Positions 50,745-59,629 of a DNA stretch of 64,000 bases are shown piece after piece (within the stretch, counting starts at the first letter, position 1; each line of letters begins with the position of its first letter). The notes below the pieces were generated by a model. The model did not search any database and was not told the DNA's origin. It saw only the letters and a list, made by a program, of their open reading frames with translations. Source of the stretch: a virus; the IMG/VR virus record IMGVR_UViG_3300024259_000016, positions 50,060-114,059 of that record. The stretch is one strand, 5' to 3'. Both the position numbers and the translations under genes were made by a program.

Positions 50745-51665
50745 ATGACCGCAGACGTCAAAAATCCCTCTTTCGAGATCGCCGGCCCAGGCTGGGGGCA
50801 AGCCCAAGATTGGATCGAAGAGCAGACCGGTGTGGCCGAGGATGTAGCTACTTTCGTGGATGGGGGGCGGCGAGTTCCGTTTGAGAGATATTGTGCTGGG
50901 TGGGGGTCAAACCAACTAGCTCAGGTAGCTTTTGGGGTTGGGGACCTGGTGGTTGCTATGTTTGAGAACAACAGCGAGCCCCAGGAGACCTACTGCACCT
51001 CCTGGGTCGAGCCACAGACACTGGTTGATCCCCTCAATCCCAGGTATAACCATGATGCCCAGTCCCAGTTTGGTGTATCCGATCTGGTTGAGGCTATGTT
51101 CAATGCCCTAACAGATGACTATGAGGGATACCAGGAAGGGTGGGAGGACAACGAGGACTCCAGCTACATGTTCCCTGGTGGAGTCCTGTGGTCCAAGTTC
51201 ACCGAAGCATTGTCGCTGAGCATCCTGATGGGGGAGACGGTAGTTGTAGAAATCGATGGGGGCGCACCTGCTGTCTTGGTTTTCACCAGGGACTTGAATG
51301 GAGCTGTAGACATTGCTCTGGACCTGACTACCCTTCTCGGCGCCGCCGGGTTTGGGGTGGCGCCAGATGATGACCATCTCGGTCTGCAATCAGCTACAGA
51401 TGAGACCGGAACGGTAAAAGTGACCGGAGGGACCGCCCGGCTCGGATTCCCCTTGGATGCGGATATTGGAGTATCCACGCCGGCCACCTTCACCTTCGGG
51501 ATCCCCAGGGATTGGGAGCACTACAGTACCGATTGGGAAAACAACGAGGACGCCGAAGATGGTTTCCCACCCCTCGGCGCCGGGGTGCTATCGGCGGCAA
51601 TGTTTGATGGGGCTGCAAAGAGCTACGAGAATTACGGGGGGGCGTGGACTGAGACCTTGCCATAA
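50745..51665 (+). CDS. Repeat-containing baseplate-region protein
   Basis: 306 residues from MTADVKNPSF. Repeats of about 40-50 residues built on W..NE and (Y/F)..Y...W (FERYCAGWGSNQ, YEGYQEGWEDNEDSS, WEHYSTDWENNEDAED, YENYGGAWTETLP). Several are followed by VxAMF. The middle is a beta domain (VTGGTARLGFPLDADIGV). It ends at TAA 51663-51665; the same frame stays open beyond that stop. Confidence 0.6.
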   Translation: MTADVKNPSFEIAGPGWGQAQDWIEEQTGVAEDVATFVDGGRRVPFERYCAGWGSNQLAQVAFGVGDLVVAMFENNSEPQETYCTSWVEPQTLVDPLNPRYNHDAQSQFGVSDLVEAMFNALTDDYEGYQEGWEDNEDSSYMFPGGVLWSKFTEALSLSILMGETVVVEIDGGAPAVLVFTRDLNGAVDIALDLTTLLGAAGFGVAPDDDHLGLQSATDETGTVKVTGGTARLGFPLDADIGVSTPATFTFGIPRDWEHYSTDWENNEDAEDGFPPLGAGVLSAAMFDGAAKSYENYGGAWTETLP

Positions 51666-51704
51666 GGTAGGGGCTGGCCTGTAGAAGACGGGCCCTGGAG
51701 GTGT

Positions 51705-52430
51705 ATCATCGCTCAAGCTGACTGGACTGACTGTGACGGAAGTTCCCTCGATACCGCGTCGATCCTGAGAGGTGTATCGAATGCGTTCACCCCGCCGGCC
51801 GGACCGGACACCTTTGTCTACGGCTTTCGGGCGATCAAGTCCGCAACTGGGGCTGGTGGGAAACGGGTGGCGCTGGCCAACTTCCAACCGTTCACTGGGT
51901 CCCGAAAGGCAGGAAGCCTATCGTGGCCGATGAAGCGGTTCTCCTCGGGAATCAAGTTCGCTCCGTTCTTTGCCCTGCTCAATGACACTGACCTGTCGGT
52001 GGCCCAGGGGTACATGGTAGCTCTGACCCAGGAGGCCAGTTACAAGATCGGTCTGTTTAAGGGGAGTCCCCTGAGTGGGTTTTCCTCTTCGGCATCCCAC
52101 TGCCTTGCCAAGTCCTCGGCTGCCTTCGATGATGTCGGGGATGTGGCCGCGGCCTGGAAGCACTTGAAGCTCGATGTGCTAGTCAATCCCCACGGAGAAG
52201 CTGTCCTGAATGTGTGGGAAAACGATCTGGCGTCCAATGATGTGGACAGTCCGTCCTGGGCGGCCATCCCTGGCTTGTCTCAGTTCATCGACGACTCACT
52301 CGGGCATTTCTCCGGAGGGGTCCCGGTCCTTGATGGATTCTATGGGATCAAGGGGATGTACACCAATGGGCAGTCCGGTGACATGGTCTTGTTTGGCCGG
52401 GCCACCGTCCACCGTCAGACTAGCCCCTAA
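51705..52430 (+). CDS. Virion protein with no standard start codon
   Basis: The frame reads well from about 51705 (IIAQADWTDCDGSSLDTASIL) to SP at 52430, about 241 residues, beta-rich. There is no ATG, GTG or TTG before GTG 51867, which would delete about 54 convincing residues. GGAGG at 51697-51701 sits 3-6 bases before two ATC codons (51705, 51708), suggesting an ATC start. Alternatively the protein is a readthrough of the TAA at 51663, since the frame matches the upstream gene. Confidence 0.5.
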   Translation: MIAQADWTDCDGSSLDTASILRGVSNAFTPPAGPDTFVYGFRAIKSATGAGGKRVALANFQPFTGSRKAGSLSWPMKRFSSGIKFAPFFALLNDTDLSVAQGYMVALTQEASYKIGLFKGSPLSGFSSSASHCLAKSSAAFDDVGDVAAAWKHLKLDVLVNPHGEAVLNVWENDLASNDVDSPSWAAIPGLSQFIDDSLGHFSGGVPVLDGFYGIKGMYTNGQSGDMVLFGRATVHRQTSP

Positions 52431-52452
52431 AACAGGCTGAAGGAGAGAGTAC

Positions 52453-53307
52453 GTGGCAGGGCCGCTTTGGGCATACCCGGGAGTCAAGGAAGGGAGGATC
52501 ACTCCGGTCTTTTCCCAGGCCGGAGGCTCGGGTGGTTACGGGTATTCCCCTTACGTGGGCTACTACTCCCCCTACCCAAATTACTACTACGGGTTCTCCA
52601 GCGACAAGGTTTTCTGCCTCGGTAGGGATTCAGTCCCGCACTCGCTTCGGAAGCTCCAAATCGGGGCCACGGCCAGTGTCCGGCAGTCAACTGTTGTCAG
52701 CGGAGCTGACAAGTTCTGGCTCTTCATGTTCCACATGCGGGTACCTGAAGGGCTGCCCGAGTTGGCACCAATCTGTTTGGGTGAGGAGGTCTCTTTTGTT
52801 GCTGGTGCCGGTGGGTCCCCCCCAGGGAGCCGGGGCCTCATCGATCCCGCTGATGGTCTGTCGGGGGTGATCCTGGATCCTGCCAGTGCCTCAGTATTCC
52901 CAGATGGATTAGATGGCCTGCAGCAGTGGTGCCAGATCTCTGGGGCAACCGACGGGGATAACAATGGCATCCACAGGCTGGTATGCGTCCCGGAAGGTCA
53001 AAGAAGTAAGGTTGCTGTCATCGAGAATCAGAAAACGTTGCTCAGTGCCCCCCTCCCAGATACTGGGGCCATGATGCAGACCCTCAACGACAACGGCCTG
53101 CTCGGGGCTGGAGTTGACATCTCCCTACTTGGCGCCCGATGGGTTGGCCGGGCATATGCTGATTGGGGTACCGGCTACCAGGAGCGTGTGGCCCTCATCG
53201 AGTATAAGGGTGGGAATATAGTACGGGGTGCAATGTCCTTGCACCTGTCTCAGTACGTCGGGCCCTTAACTGTCAAGTTTGAGGTGAAGCTGGAGCAGGT
53301 GTCCTGA
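52453..53307 (+). CDS. Tail or baseplate protein with Tyr/Gly-rich N-terminus
   Basis: 284 residues from a GTG, with AGGAGAG ahead. Residues 22-50 are Gly/Tyr/Pro-rich (GYSPYVGYYSPYPNYYYGF); the rest is a beta-rich domain with an ISLLGARWVGRAYADWGTGY block. It overlaps the next gene by one base (TGATG). Virion role inferred from position. Confidence 0.6.
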   Translation: MAGPLWAYPGVKEGRITPVFSQAGGSGGYGYSPYVGYYSPYPNYYYGFSSDKVFCLGRDSVPHSLRKLQIGATASVRQSTVVSGADKFWLFMFHMRVPEGLPELAPICLGEEVSFVAGAGGSPPGSRGLIDPADGLSGVILDPASASVFPDGLDGLQQWCQISGATDGDNNGIHRLVCVPEGQRSKVAVIENQKTLLSAPLPDTGAMMQTLNDNGLLGAGVDISLLGARWVGRAYADWGTGYQERVALIEYKGGNIVRGAMSLHLSQYVGPLTVKFEVKLEQVS

Positions 53308-55082
53308 TGGCGACTCCTATCCTTATCAAGACTCCAGCCCTGTACATCGACGAGATCCGGGGGTACAGCCCTGTAGGATCTCTGCATCTGGTCAATTGCG
53401 TTCCTGGGGGCCAAGAAGTAGATGTCCCGATCTCAGCATTGGTGTCGCTCCAGCTCGTCGGGACGGTAGGGATAGCTCTCGAGCCGGACACTATCATCGA
53501 GATCGTCCGGGGAACATCGGGCACCAGTGAGGTGGTGGTGGACATGGGAGCTGGCGGTGTGCAAGCCGGCTGGGCCGGCTCTGCAACCCTTCGGCAGAGT
53601 ATTGGTTCTGCAGTCCTCGATGAATTGGTAGTAGCTGTGACACCAACGCTACCTTTCAAATCCCTGGAGGAGATCACCATTCGGGTGAGGGGCCAGCTGG
53701 TTGGCGGAGCTGCTGTCCTCGACGAACACTACCAGTTTACCTGTGAGGATCAGACATCTCCCACCATCTCCAAGGTCTTGTGGATGACACCCGTCAAGGC
53801 AATGGTGGTCTTCGACGAAGTTGTCAGCCTTGATACTCTGTTTTCGGTATATGGAAAAGGCAACGTTGAGGTGGTCACCGGGCATGTACGGCTGCGAGGG
53901 GAGAGCGAGCAGGCCCTCTCCATTGATGCTGGGATGGTCCTTGGGGTACGGGGATCCATCGAGAGCCTTAATAATTGGGACGACCTGATCACCTCGACGG
54001 CAGGTTATGGGGTAGATTCCGGGGGGTACCTGGACATCACCCCGAACCGAGCATCCCTCCTTGTTGCCGACGATGGGATCGACAGGGACGAGTTGGGGCA
54101 AAAGACGTTCCAGCGGCAGATTCGTGCGGTGGTGAGTCATGTCGAAATTACGCACAGGATCGATGATGAAGGAGCTGGTGGGGGGGCAGGTTCCCCGGAG
54201 ACCATTCAGGTAGCCTACGTCCCCCTGGTCAAAGACCTCCAGTTCGTTGTGGAGGAGGACCTACCAGAGGGGGTTGCCGCGGGCCAAGCCGTGTGGCTTG
54301 AAGTAGACGAACCTATGTCCCTCGGCCGGTTATACGCCATCAACTGGAATTGCTCCGATGCCAATGGGAACTGGGGAACAACCTCAATCAGTTTCGAGAT
54401 GCCGAGTTTCCAGGTCAACCTGCAGGGGCTCGATTTCACCACCCCGGGTATCCAAAGCCCCAAGGACTTACGACAGGATATCGAGGAGGGAGAAGGGTCC
54501 CTCTACAAGATCTGCAGGATCCTGAACGATCCGATTCTCTTGGTCAGGTACTATGCCGAACGGATGAAGTACCTGGAAGACCCGTTTGGGTGCCCTGACG
54601 AGTTTCTCCCCTTCCTCCTGTACGATCTTGGAAATCCTTTTCGGTTCGCCCTGCGTACCTTGCGATTGGGTCGGTTGGCCGCTCTGTACTTTCCGGATCT
54701 GATGAGGAGGAGGCCCACGCCTGGGTCTATCGAAGACTTCATCTTCGGGGTATTTGGTATCCCCTGCAGGGTAGTCCCCTTCTGGACAGCACAGCACTGG
54801 CAACTGGATGACCCTGTGTACAGCCGCCTTGGGCACACAACCTCTCTGGCGCCCAGTTCTTCCTGGGAAAAAAACTGCTGGGTCCTGGAGCTACAACTGA
54901 ACGTGGATGCGCAAACCGAGCTGGACATCATCGAGACCTGTGAGTGGTCTGATGGTTGGAACATGCACTTCATCGGCGTCATCGAGCCTGAAGATATCGC
55001 GGCCGGTGCCTTGCTCCCGGGTGGGGGATACTGGACACTAAACACATCAGCCCTTGGCTCCGGAACGATCTTGAGTCCGTAG
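53307..55082 (+). CDS. Tail protein, gpI-like C-terminal domain
   Basis: 591 residues. The first 370 are several beta-sandwich-like domains (PTISKVLWMTPVKAMVVFDEVV is Ig-like). From about 425, DPFGCPDEFLPFLLYDLGNPF, RRRPTPGSIEDFIFGVFGIP and SDGWNMHFIGVIEP follow the phage tail protein I pattern, which links baseplate J to the fibres. The fusion with a long N-terminal part is longer than a typical gpI. Confidence 0.7.
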   Translation: MATPILIKTPALYIDEIRGYSPVGSLHLVNCVPGGQEVDVPISALVSLQLVGTVGIALEPDTIIEIVRGTSGTSEVVVDMGAGGVQAGWAGSATLRQSIGSAVLDELVVAVTPTLPFKSLEEITIRVRGQLVGGAAVLDEHYQFTCEDQTSPTISKVLWMTPVKAMVVFDEVVSLDTLFSVYGKGNVEVVTGHVRLRGESEQALSIDAGMVLGVRGSIESLNNWDDLITSTAGYGVDSGGYLDITPNRASLLVADDGIDRDELGQKTFQRQIRAVVSHVEITHRIDDEGAGGGAGSPETIQVAYVPLVKDLQFVVEEDLPEGVAAGQAVWLEVDEPMSLGRLYAINWNCSDANGNWGTTSISFEMPSFQVNLQGLDFTTPGIQSPKDLRQDIEEGEGSLYKICRILNDPILLVRYYAERMKYLEDPFGCPDEFLPFLLYDLGNPFRFALRTLRLGRLAALYFPDLMRRRPTPGSIEDFIFGVFGIPCRVVPFWTAQHWQLDDPVYSRLGHTTSLAPSSSWEKNCWVLELQLNVDAQTELDIIETCEWSDGWNMHFIGVIEPEDIAAGALLPGGGYWTLNTSALGSGTILSP

Positions 55083-55103
55083 GCCCAAAGAGAGGAAGCA
55101 GCC

Positions 55104-56906
55104 ATGCAGCAAAAATACAACGACTACGCAGGTCAGATTGTCACTCAGGGTCACATGGACGACAGGACCGATGCAGTCGAAGATGCCGAACGAGATCTAG
55201 CCTTCGAGGCTGGGCTCTTGCAGGCCAAGGCATCGGCCACACCTGGTGCCGAAATTTTTGGGGGCATCCGCAACGGACTGGTCGTCACCAAAAACTCCAG
55301 TACCAAGGTCGATGTGACTCCCGGCAACTGCCGAGACGATGCCAGGGTTCGTGTCGAGCTTCCCCTCGCGGCCACTGTCTTAATGACCAAAGCAGGCGCC
55401 ACTGATGCGGCAGATTACACCGACGCTATCAGTGCCTCTGGTGTGGACATCCTGACCGCCTGCCCGGTTGGCAGGTACATCGTGGCCTCCCTGTTCCTGG
55501 TCAAGGACGAGGTCCTGTCAGACCTGCAGCAGGATGAGACCCTCGTCTGGGTCTACCATTCAATCCAGGAGAGCTTCCACTTCTCCATCGAGCTGGGGAC
55601 TTCCTTCAATCCGGCAGCCGTCCCTGTGGTCCCGAACAGGGCTTCCCTCTCCGATGGTAAGGTGCTCCTGTCTGACGTCCTGATCTTGAACGTGGCGGGC
55701 AACTTGGTCATCCAGGCATGCTGTGCTTCCTCTGCCGACTGGGACGCCCTCGCCGGCAACTTCATGGACTGGTCCGGCCGGCGAAGCGACTGGTTCGCAG
55801 CCGAGATCGACGACACCAACCTGGACTATCAGATTGAGCAGATTCGTGGAGGTTCAGCCCGTGAGGTCCTCTATGACGTACTGCAGCTGCTGCAGCGGAA
55901 TACAGCTGCCCTGAACTCCGGCGCCAGCACCATCGGCGCGCCGGGCAGAACCGTGTCCTTGTCAGAGCTGCCGGCTGTAGCCACGGTTCTGACCCAAGGC
56001 ACTATTGAAACCCAGTTGGCAGTACTACTCTCCTACGCTGCGAACACCCTGGTCAGGGGGGGGAACAACACCCTCAAACCCTACGGGAGCGTGGATGGGA
56101 TCACTGCAGTCCCAACAATGCTCAATGCTACTAAGGCCATGTATGTAATCCAGGCCCTGCAAGATGCTGGCGCCGCGGATGTCTTCCGGCTCGGGAAGCT
56201 TCGGGGGCACATCAGCCTCCCAGATGTCTTCTATGAGAACTGGCTCAGCACCCCAGCCGCTGCGTCCGGACTACGCTCCGTACCCGACTTCACCCACAAG
56301 ACGTGGCAGACAATTCTCGGGGGGACCGGGGCAGTGTACCTCCGCAACAGCAACGACGGCGCCCCGAACCATCGAGGAATTCTGGAGCTCCAGAATACAG
56401 CTGGAGGGGATTCCGCCCAGGTGTATTCCCATATAGACAAGGGAGGGGTGAGGGTACATGGGGGCTGGACCTTAGGAAGTTCCCCATGGGGGGTCTTCGT
56501 CGTCCGGGTCAGAGTCAGCTCCGTGGCGGCCGGCTTTGAGTTTCAGGTCGGAATGATGACCCAGGGTGGGATTTCCTTTGTCCGCTTTAGGGTGGACCGC
56601 ACCTTATATGGCAATAGCAATTGGCACCTGGATGTGACCGACGGGGCAGCAAACAACATCGCAACGGATACAGGGGAGGCTTGTGCGGCGGACACCTGGT
56701 ACACCCTCCGTTTGGCCATGCTTTCTACTACCCAGATTGCCTACCAAATTAACAACGGATCGGAGGGAGTACATACAGCAGCCAATGCCATGGCCACCAA
56801 TCCTTATGTACTCGAAAGCTACACCACCTCCAACGTCGGTGGCACTTATGGACTCATCCAAGAGATCATGGCCCACAACGGCCTACTTCAGGCCGACAAG
56901 TATTAA
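55104..56906 (+). CDS. Tail fibre protein
   Basis: 600 residues after GAGGAAGCAGCC. The N-terminal part (ERDLAFEAGLLQAKASATPG) attaches to the baseplate side. About 100-380 is a mixed shaft. From about 400, HKTWQTILGGTGAVYL, VQVGMMTQGG-type strands and DTWYTLRLAMLSTTQIAYQ resemble a concanavalin-like domain, also seen in 15982-17244. Probable host receptor binding. Confidence 0.75.
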   Translation: MQQKYNDYAGQIVTQGHMDDRTDAVEDAERDLAFEAGLLQAKASATPGAEIFGGIRNGLVVTKNSSTKVDVTPGNCRDDARVRVELPLAATVLMTKAGATDAADYTDAISASGVDILTACPVGRYIVASLFLVKDEVLSDLQQDETLVWVYHSIQESFHFSIELGTSFNPAAVPVVPNRASLSDGKVLLSDVLILNVAGNLVIQACCASSADWDALAGNFMDWSGRRSDWFAAEIDDTNLDYQIEQIRGGSAREVLYDVLQLLQRNTAALNSGASTIGAPGRTVSLSELPAVATVLTQGTIETQLAVLLSYAANTLVRGGNNTLKPYGSVDGITAVPTMLNATKAMYVIQALQDAGAADVFRLGKLRGHISLPDVFYENWLSTPAAASGLRSVPDFTHKTWQTILGGTGAVYLRNSNDGAPNHRGILELQNTAGGDSAQVYSHIDKGGVRVHGGWTLGSSPWGVFVVRVRVSSVAAGFEFQVGMMTQGGISFVRFRVDRTLYGNSNWHLDVTDGAANNIATDTGEACAADTWYTLRLAMLSTTQIAYQINNGSEGVHTAANAMATNPYVLESYTTSNVGGTYGLIQEIMAHNGLLQADKY

Positions 56907-56924
56907 CCCCCGAGGAGGAACACC

Positions 56925-57209
56925 ATGCCACTTTTGAATGGGCGAGTCGAGGTACGGATTAGGAGGCTGACCCGAATTAAGGGGGGCCCAAAGACTGCGA
57001 AGAATCAGGATCGTTATCAGGTGGAGATCGATAACCAGCCAGCACTGGGTTTCAACATCGGGGCGGACCTGCCCTCGGAGCTGCTTCGCAAGGCCAAGGC
57101 AGAGGCAAAGGAGAGGTTCAAGGGAGCCTTTTCTATCTACGCACTGAACCTGACGGCCAGGGACAAGGCTCTGCTCACCTTAGCCCCCATCGAGCCTCGG
57201 GCAGTATAG
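56925..57209 (+). CDS. Hypothetical protein, 94 aa, after the fibre
   Basis: Starts MPLLNGRVEVRIRRLTRIKGG after GAGGAGGAACACC. Basic, with a helix (ELLRKAKAEAKERFKGAF). It may be a fibre assembly or cell-wall related protein; no family recognised. Confidence 0.6.
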   Translation: MPLLNGRVEVRIRRLTRIKGGPKTAKNQDRYQVEIDNQPALGFNIGADLPSELLRKAKAEAKERFKGAFSIYALNLTARDKALLTLAPIEPRAV

Positions 57210-57222
57210 CCACCCAACCCTT

Positions 57223-57753
57223 ATGGCCTACACCTACCCTACTCTCAAAGGGATCATCCAGCTTGCAGCTGACCTGCTTGCTGATCTTGGCACCAAGGTC
57301 GCACTAGGGAGCACTACTGGTGACCCCGTCCTTATGCCCGCCGCAGCCAAGAAAGGGCGGAGGAGCTGGGCGAGGGGGACCTTATGGTTGTCGGGAACGT
57401 CTCCGCCGGATGTAGTGCTTCAGGAGATCGGTGCCCACCTCGATAAATTCTGGGCCCCCTGGGCAGAGATATCAACCAGCGGAGCTGGTGTCGCCCCGGC
57501 CATCACAACACAAGAAGGGATCGCCTCTGCTACCAAGAGTGAGATTCTAGATATGCTCTACATCAACTTCTCACCAGAGTTCCTGTCGGCCAACTACGTA
57601 GCCCATGCGAGCCTGGGGGTAGTCCCCTCTTGCGCGGCCTACTACAGGTTTTCCAAGTCCCAGCTAGGCGTCCGCTTCTCCGACCCCGGCACCGGCGCCA
57701 TCATCAACATCAATAACCAAACCGTTCTGGTCTCCGCTACGGGAAGAGTCTAG
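57223..57753 (+). CDS. Hypothetical virion-region protein, 176 aa
   Basis: Starts MAYTYPTLKGIIQLAADLLAD. A helical start, then beta (KSQLGVRFSDPGTGAIINI). Last gene of the rightward late unit; its 3' end overlaps the convergent gene 57664-58362 by 90 bases. No ribosome site is obvious. Family not recognised. Confidence 0.55.
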   Translation: MAYTYPTLKGIIQLAADLLADLGTKVALGSTTGDPVLMPAAAKKGRRSWARGTLWLSGTSPPDVVLQEIGAHLDKFWAPWAEISTSGAGVAPAITTQEGIASATKSEILDMLYINFSPEFLSANYVAHASLGVVPSCAAYYRFSKSQLGVRFSDPGTGAIININNQTVLVSATGRV

Positions 57754-58362
57754 CTTCGTCCCGACAACCATAGCGATAGGGGCAGCCTCCTTGGGCTTGT
57801 AGCCCTTAATGTGCCACCCCAGGTCGAACTGTGCTTGCCCTTTGCCAGGGTCTACTCCGAGAACCTGGATGGGAGCCATCAGGACTCGACGGAAATCAAG
57901 GACCACCACAACCTCATGCGGCATACCCCGCACACCAATCCGTGCATTGAACGGGAGGCTGTCGCTCAGCCCTTGGCTCAACAGCTGTGGCAGTAGAGGG
58001 GGACTGGTATACAGGGCAAGGTCTGGAGATAGCTGGGCGTAGAGGGCCAGTCGCCTCCATAGGACGTTCGCCCAGCTGGTGCCGGAACGAAGACCGAGAG
58101 GGACCTCGTGGCGACAGACAGCAGCATCGCACCCGTCGATCAGCAAGTCAAGCTGCGCACGCCTCAGAGACTCATCGAGAGAATCTTCGAGGGGGAGAGT
58201 AACTTGCCTGCGGCAAAGGACATCCGAGGGCTTATGGATCTCCTTGCATTCGAAGGGGAGTAGGTCCTGGGCCTGTGCGACCTCTCGCTTGATCAACTCC
58301 CGCTCTTCGGGGAATTCCTTCAAGGCATTAGGCAACTGACCTGGTTTCTTGGGCTTGGGCAT
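57664..58362 (-). CDS. Hypothetical protein, 232 aa
   Basis: Starts MPKPKKPGQLPNALKEFPEER; GAGGATATCAC precedes the ATG. CKEIHKPSDVLCRRQ and CDAAVCRHEVP give a scattered cysteine/histidine set. The middle is hydrophobic-rich (LWRRLALYAQLSPDLALYTS) and followed by beta strands (PHEVVVVLDFRRVLMAP). The C-terminal 30 residues overlap the opposite-strand gene. Family not recognised. Confidence 0.55.
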   Translation of the reverse strand: MPKPKKPGQLPNALKEFPEERELIKREVAQAQDLLPFECKEIHKPSDVLCRRQVTLPLEDSLDESLRRAQLDLLIDGCDAAVCRHEVPLGLRSGTSWANVLWRRLALYAQLSPDLALYTSPPLLPQLLSQGLSDSLPFNARIGVRGMPHEVVVVLDFRRVLMAPIQVLGVDPGKGQAQFDLGWHIKGYKPKEAAPIAMVVGTKLDSSRSGDQNGLVIDVDDGAGAGVGEADA

Positions 58363-58381
58363 GTGATATCCTCAGCGAATT

Positions 58382-58624
58382 ATGCAGCTAACGAAAGGGA
58401 AAAAGAGGATTCTGCTCGAGGCCTTGGATGCACCTGAGACCGGACTGAGCATCGATACCCCCGGGACCGCGGTGTCCTGCAAGTCGATGCAGGCCGCTGG
58501 ATGGGGAACCTACAAACCAGTGTATCTGAAGGGATCAACGCGGTCAGCGGGGGGTGTCTTCGTTCTGTCTCCCGAGGGCCGGCGTGTAGCTCTGGGCCTA
58601 CGGACCAAGGCTCGGGGCAGGTAG
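58382..58624 (+). CDS. Small basic protein, possible winged-helix
   Basis: 80 residues, divergent from 57664-58362 with starts 20 bases apart. MQLTKGKKRILLEALDAPE and GGVFVLSPEGRRVALGLR resemble the first helix and wing of small winged-helix proteins. No ribosome site is visible. It is the only plus-strand gene in an otherwise leftward block. Confidence 0.45.
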   Translation: MQLTKGKKRILLEALDAPETGLSIDTPGTAVSCKSMQAAGWGTYKPVYLKGSTRSAGGVFVLSPEGRRVALGLRTKARGR

Positions 58625-58630
58625 GGAGCA

Positions 58631-59068
58631 TCAGGGGCCGTCGACAGCCTGTGCCAGCTCTCCGAGGCGCCCCCAGAGCCAGCGGGCGTACCGGCCCACC
58701 AAAGAGGTCAGGGGCTCTTCTAGAGGCTCCTGATGGTCCACCAAGAGCTCCTCCGGGTACCGCAAGGTCTTACAGATTTGGGGGCCGTTCCGATTCCCTA
58801 TCAAGGACATCAGAACTTTCTGAGGATCCACCCCGGCCGAGAGGGCCAAATTAGCCATCGCTAACACAGTTTGACATCCATGCAGAGGGCTGTGGTTCCC
58901 GATGTGGCCGCGGGCGTTGAGCATCTCGCTGCGACACATCAGAGTCTTCGGTCGCCCCCCTCCTGGATCCGGCTCGATGATCACGTAGATGCGCCAGATG
59001 CGTTGGTCCTCATCCGTTATTGTGAAGGAGCCAAAGGGTGACTGAGTCGTCTGGGGTGGCTGAGGCAT
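58631..59068 (-). CDS. Hypothetical protein, 145 aa
   Basis: Starts MPQPPQTTQSPFGSFTITDED. Beta-rich first half (QRIWRIYVIIEPDPGGGRPK, CRSEMLNARGHIGNHSPLHGC), helical second half. Ribosome site weak. Downstream of the polymerase gene group. No family recognised. Confidence 0.55.
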   Translation of the reverse strand: MPQPPQTTQSPFGSFTITDEDQRIWRIYVIIEPDPGGGRPKTLMCRSEMLNARGHIGNHSPLHGCQTVLAMANLALSAGVDPQKVLMSLIGNRNGPQICKTLRYPEELLVDHQEPLEEPLTSLVGRYARWLWGRLGELAQAVDGP

Positions 59069-59108
59069 AGGGGGTAATTGTGGCCTTGGAGGCGTAGGTT
59101 AGTCCAGC

Positions 59109-59372
59109 CTACTTACCTCTTCGAAGGCCTGTTAGTCGTATCACCAGGCGATCATAGTATTTTTGGAAGCGCAAAGGGACTTGTTCGCGAATGGCGCCAG
59201 GGATGTTGTCGACTGTCACCTCCAGGTGTGTGTTTTTGGTCCGGCCGGGATGACCTGTGGTAGACGTCTCCATCTCTAAATGGAATTTGCCGTGAACGAG
59301 GATCTCCAGTCGCTGCATTGGGGTTAGGGAGATATCCAGGTCGGTGAAGATGCAGTCTTTGTATGTGGGCAT
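59109..59372 (-). CDS. Hypothetical protein, 87 aa
   Basis: Starts MPTYKDCIFTDLDISLTPMQ; I chose this ATG because AGGAGGCGGAATAACC is directly ahead. Beta-rich, ending in a basic helix (KYYDRLVIRLTGLRRGK). It follows the winged-helix gene by 2 bases. No family recognised. Confidence 0.6.
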   Translation of the reverse strand: MPTYKDCIFTDLDISLTPMQRLEILVHGKFHLEMETSTTGHPGRTKNTHLEVTVDNIPGAIREQVPLRFQKYYDRLVIRLTGLRRGK

Positions 59373-59374
59373 GG

Positions 59375-59629
59375 TTATTCCGCCTCCTGTGCCTTCAAGA
59401 CTCTTTTTCCTTTGGCAGTGATGTACCAAAGCAGGGCACCTCGGGTCTCCCCCTTTTTTACTGTCTTTCGGGACCTAACTAAACCCTTGCCTCGGAGGCG
59501 GCGGAGGCGGCCAGCGACAGTGTTGTGTTGGGTTGGCCACAAGGCGGAAGAGATACAGTCCGTGGTGAGGCCGGAACGATAAGACCCGAATGCCTTGAGT
59601 GTTCTAATCTGGGGGGCTTTGAGGATCAT
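59375..59629 (-). CDS. Winged-helix transcription regulator, small
   Basis: 84 residues, start coupled to the polymerase stop. Helix-turn-helix block SALWPTQHNTVAGRLRRLRGKGLV followed by a wing (RGALLWYITAKGKRVLKAQ), typical of MarR/PadR-like wHTH proteins. Probably controls early phage genes. The target is unknown; the palindromes at 1016-1206 are one candidate. Confidence 0.65.
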   Translation of the reverse strand: MILKAPQIRTLKAFGSYRSGLTTDCISSALWPTQHNTVAGRLRRLRGKGLVRSRKTVKKGETRGALLWYITAKGKRVLKAQEAE

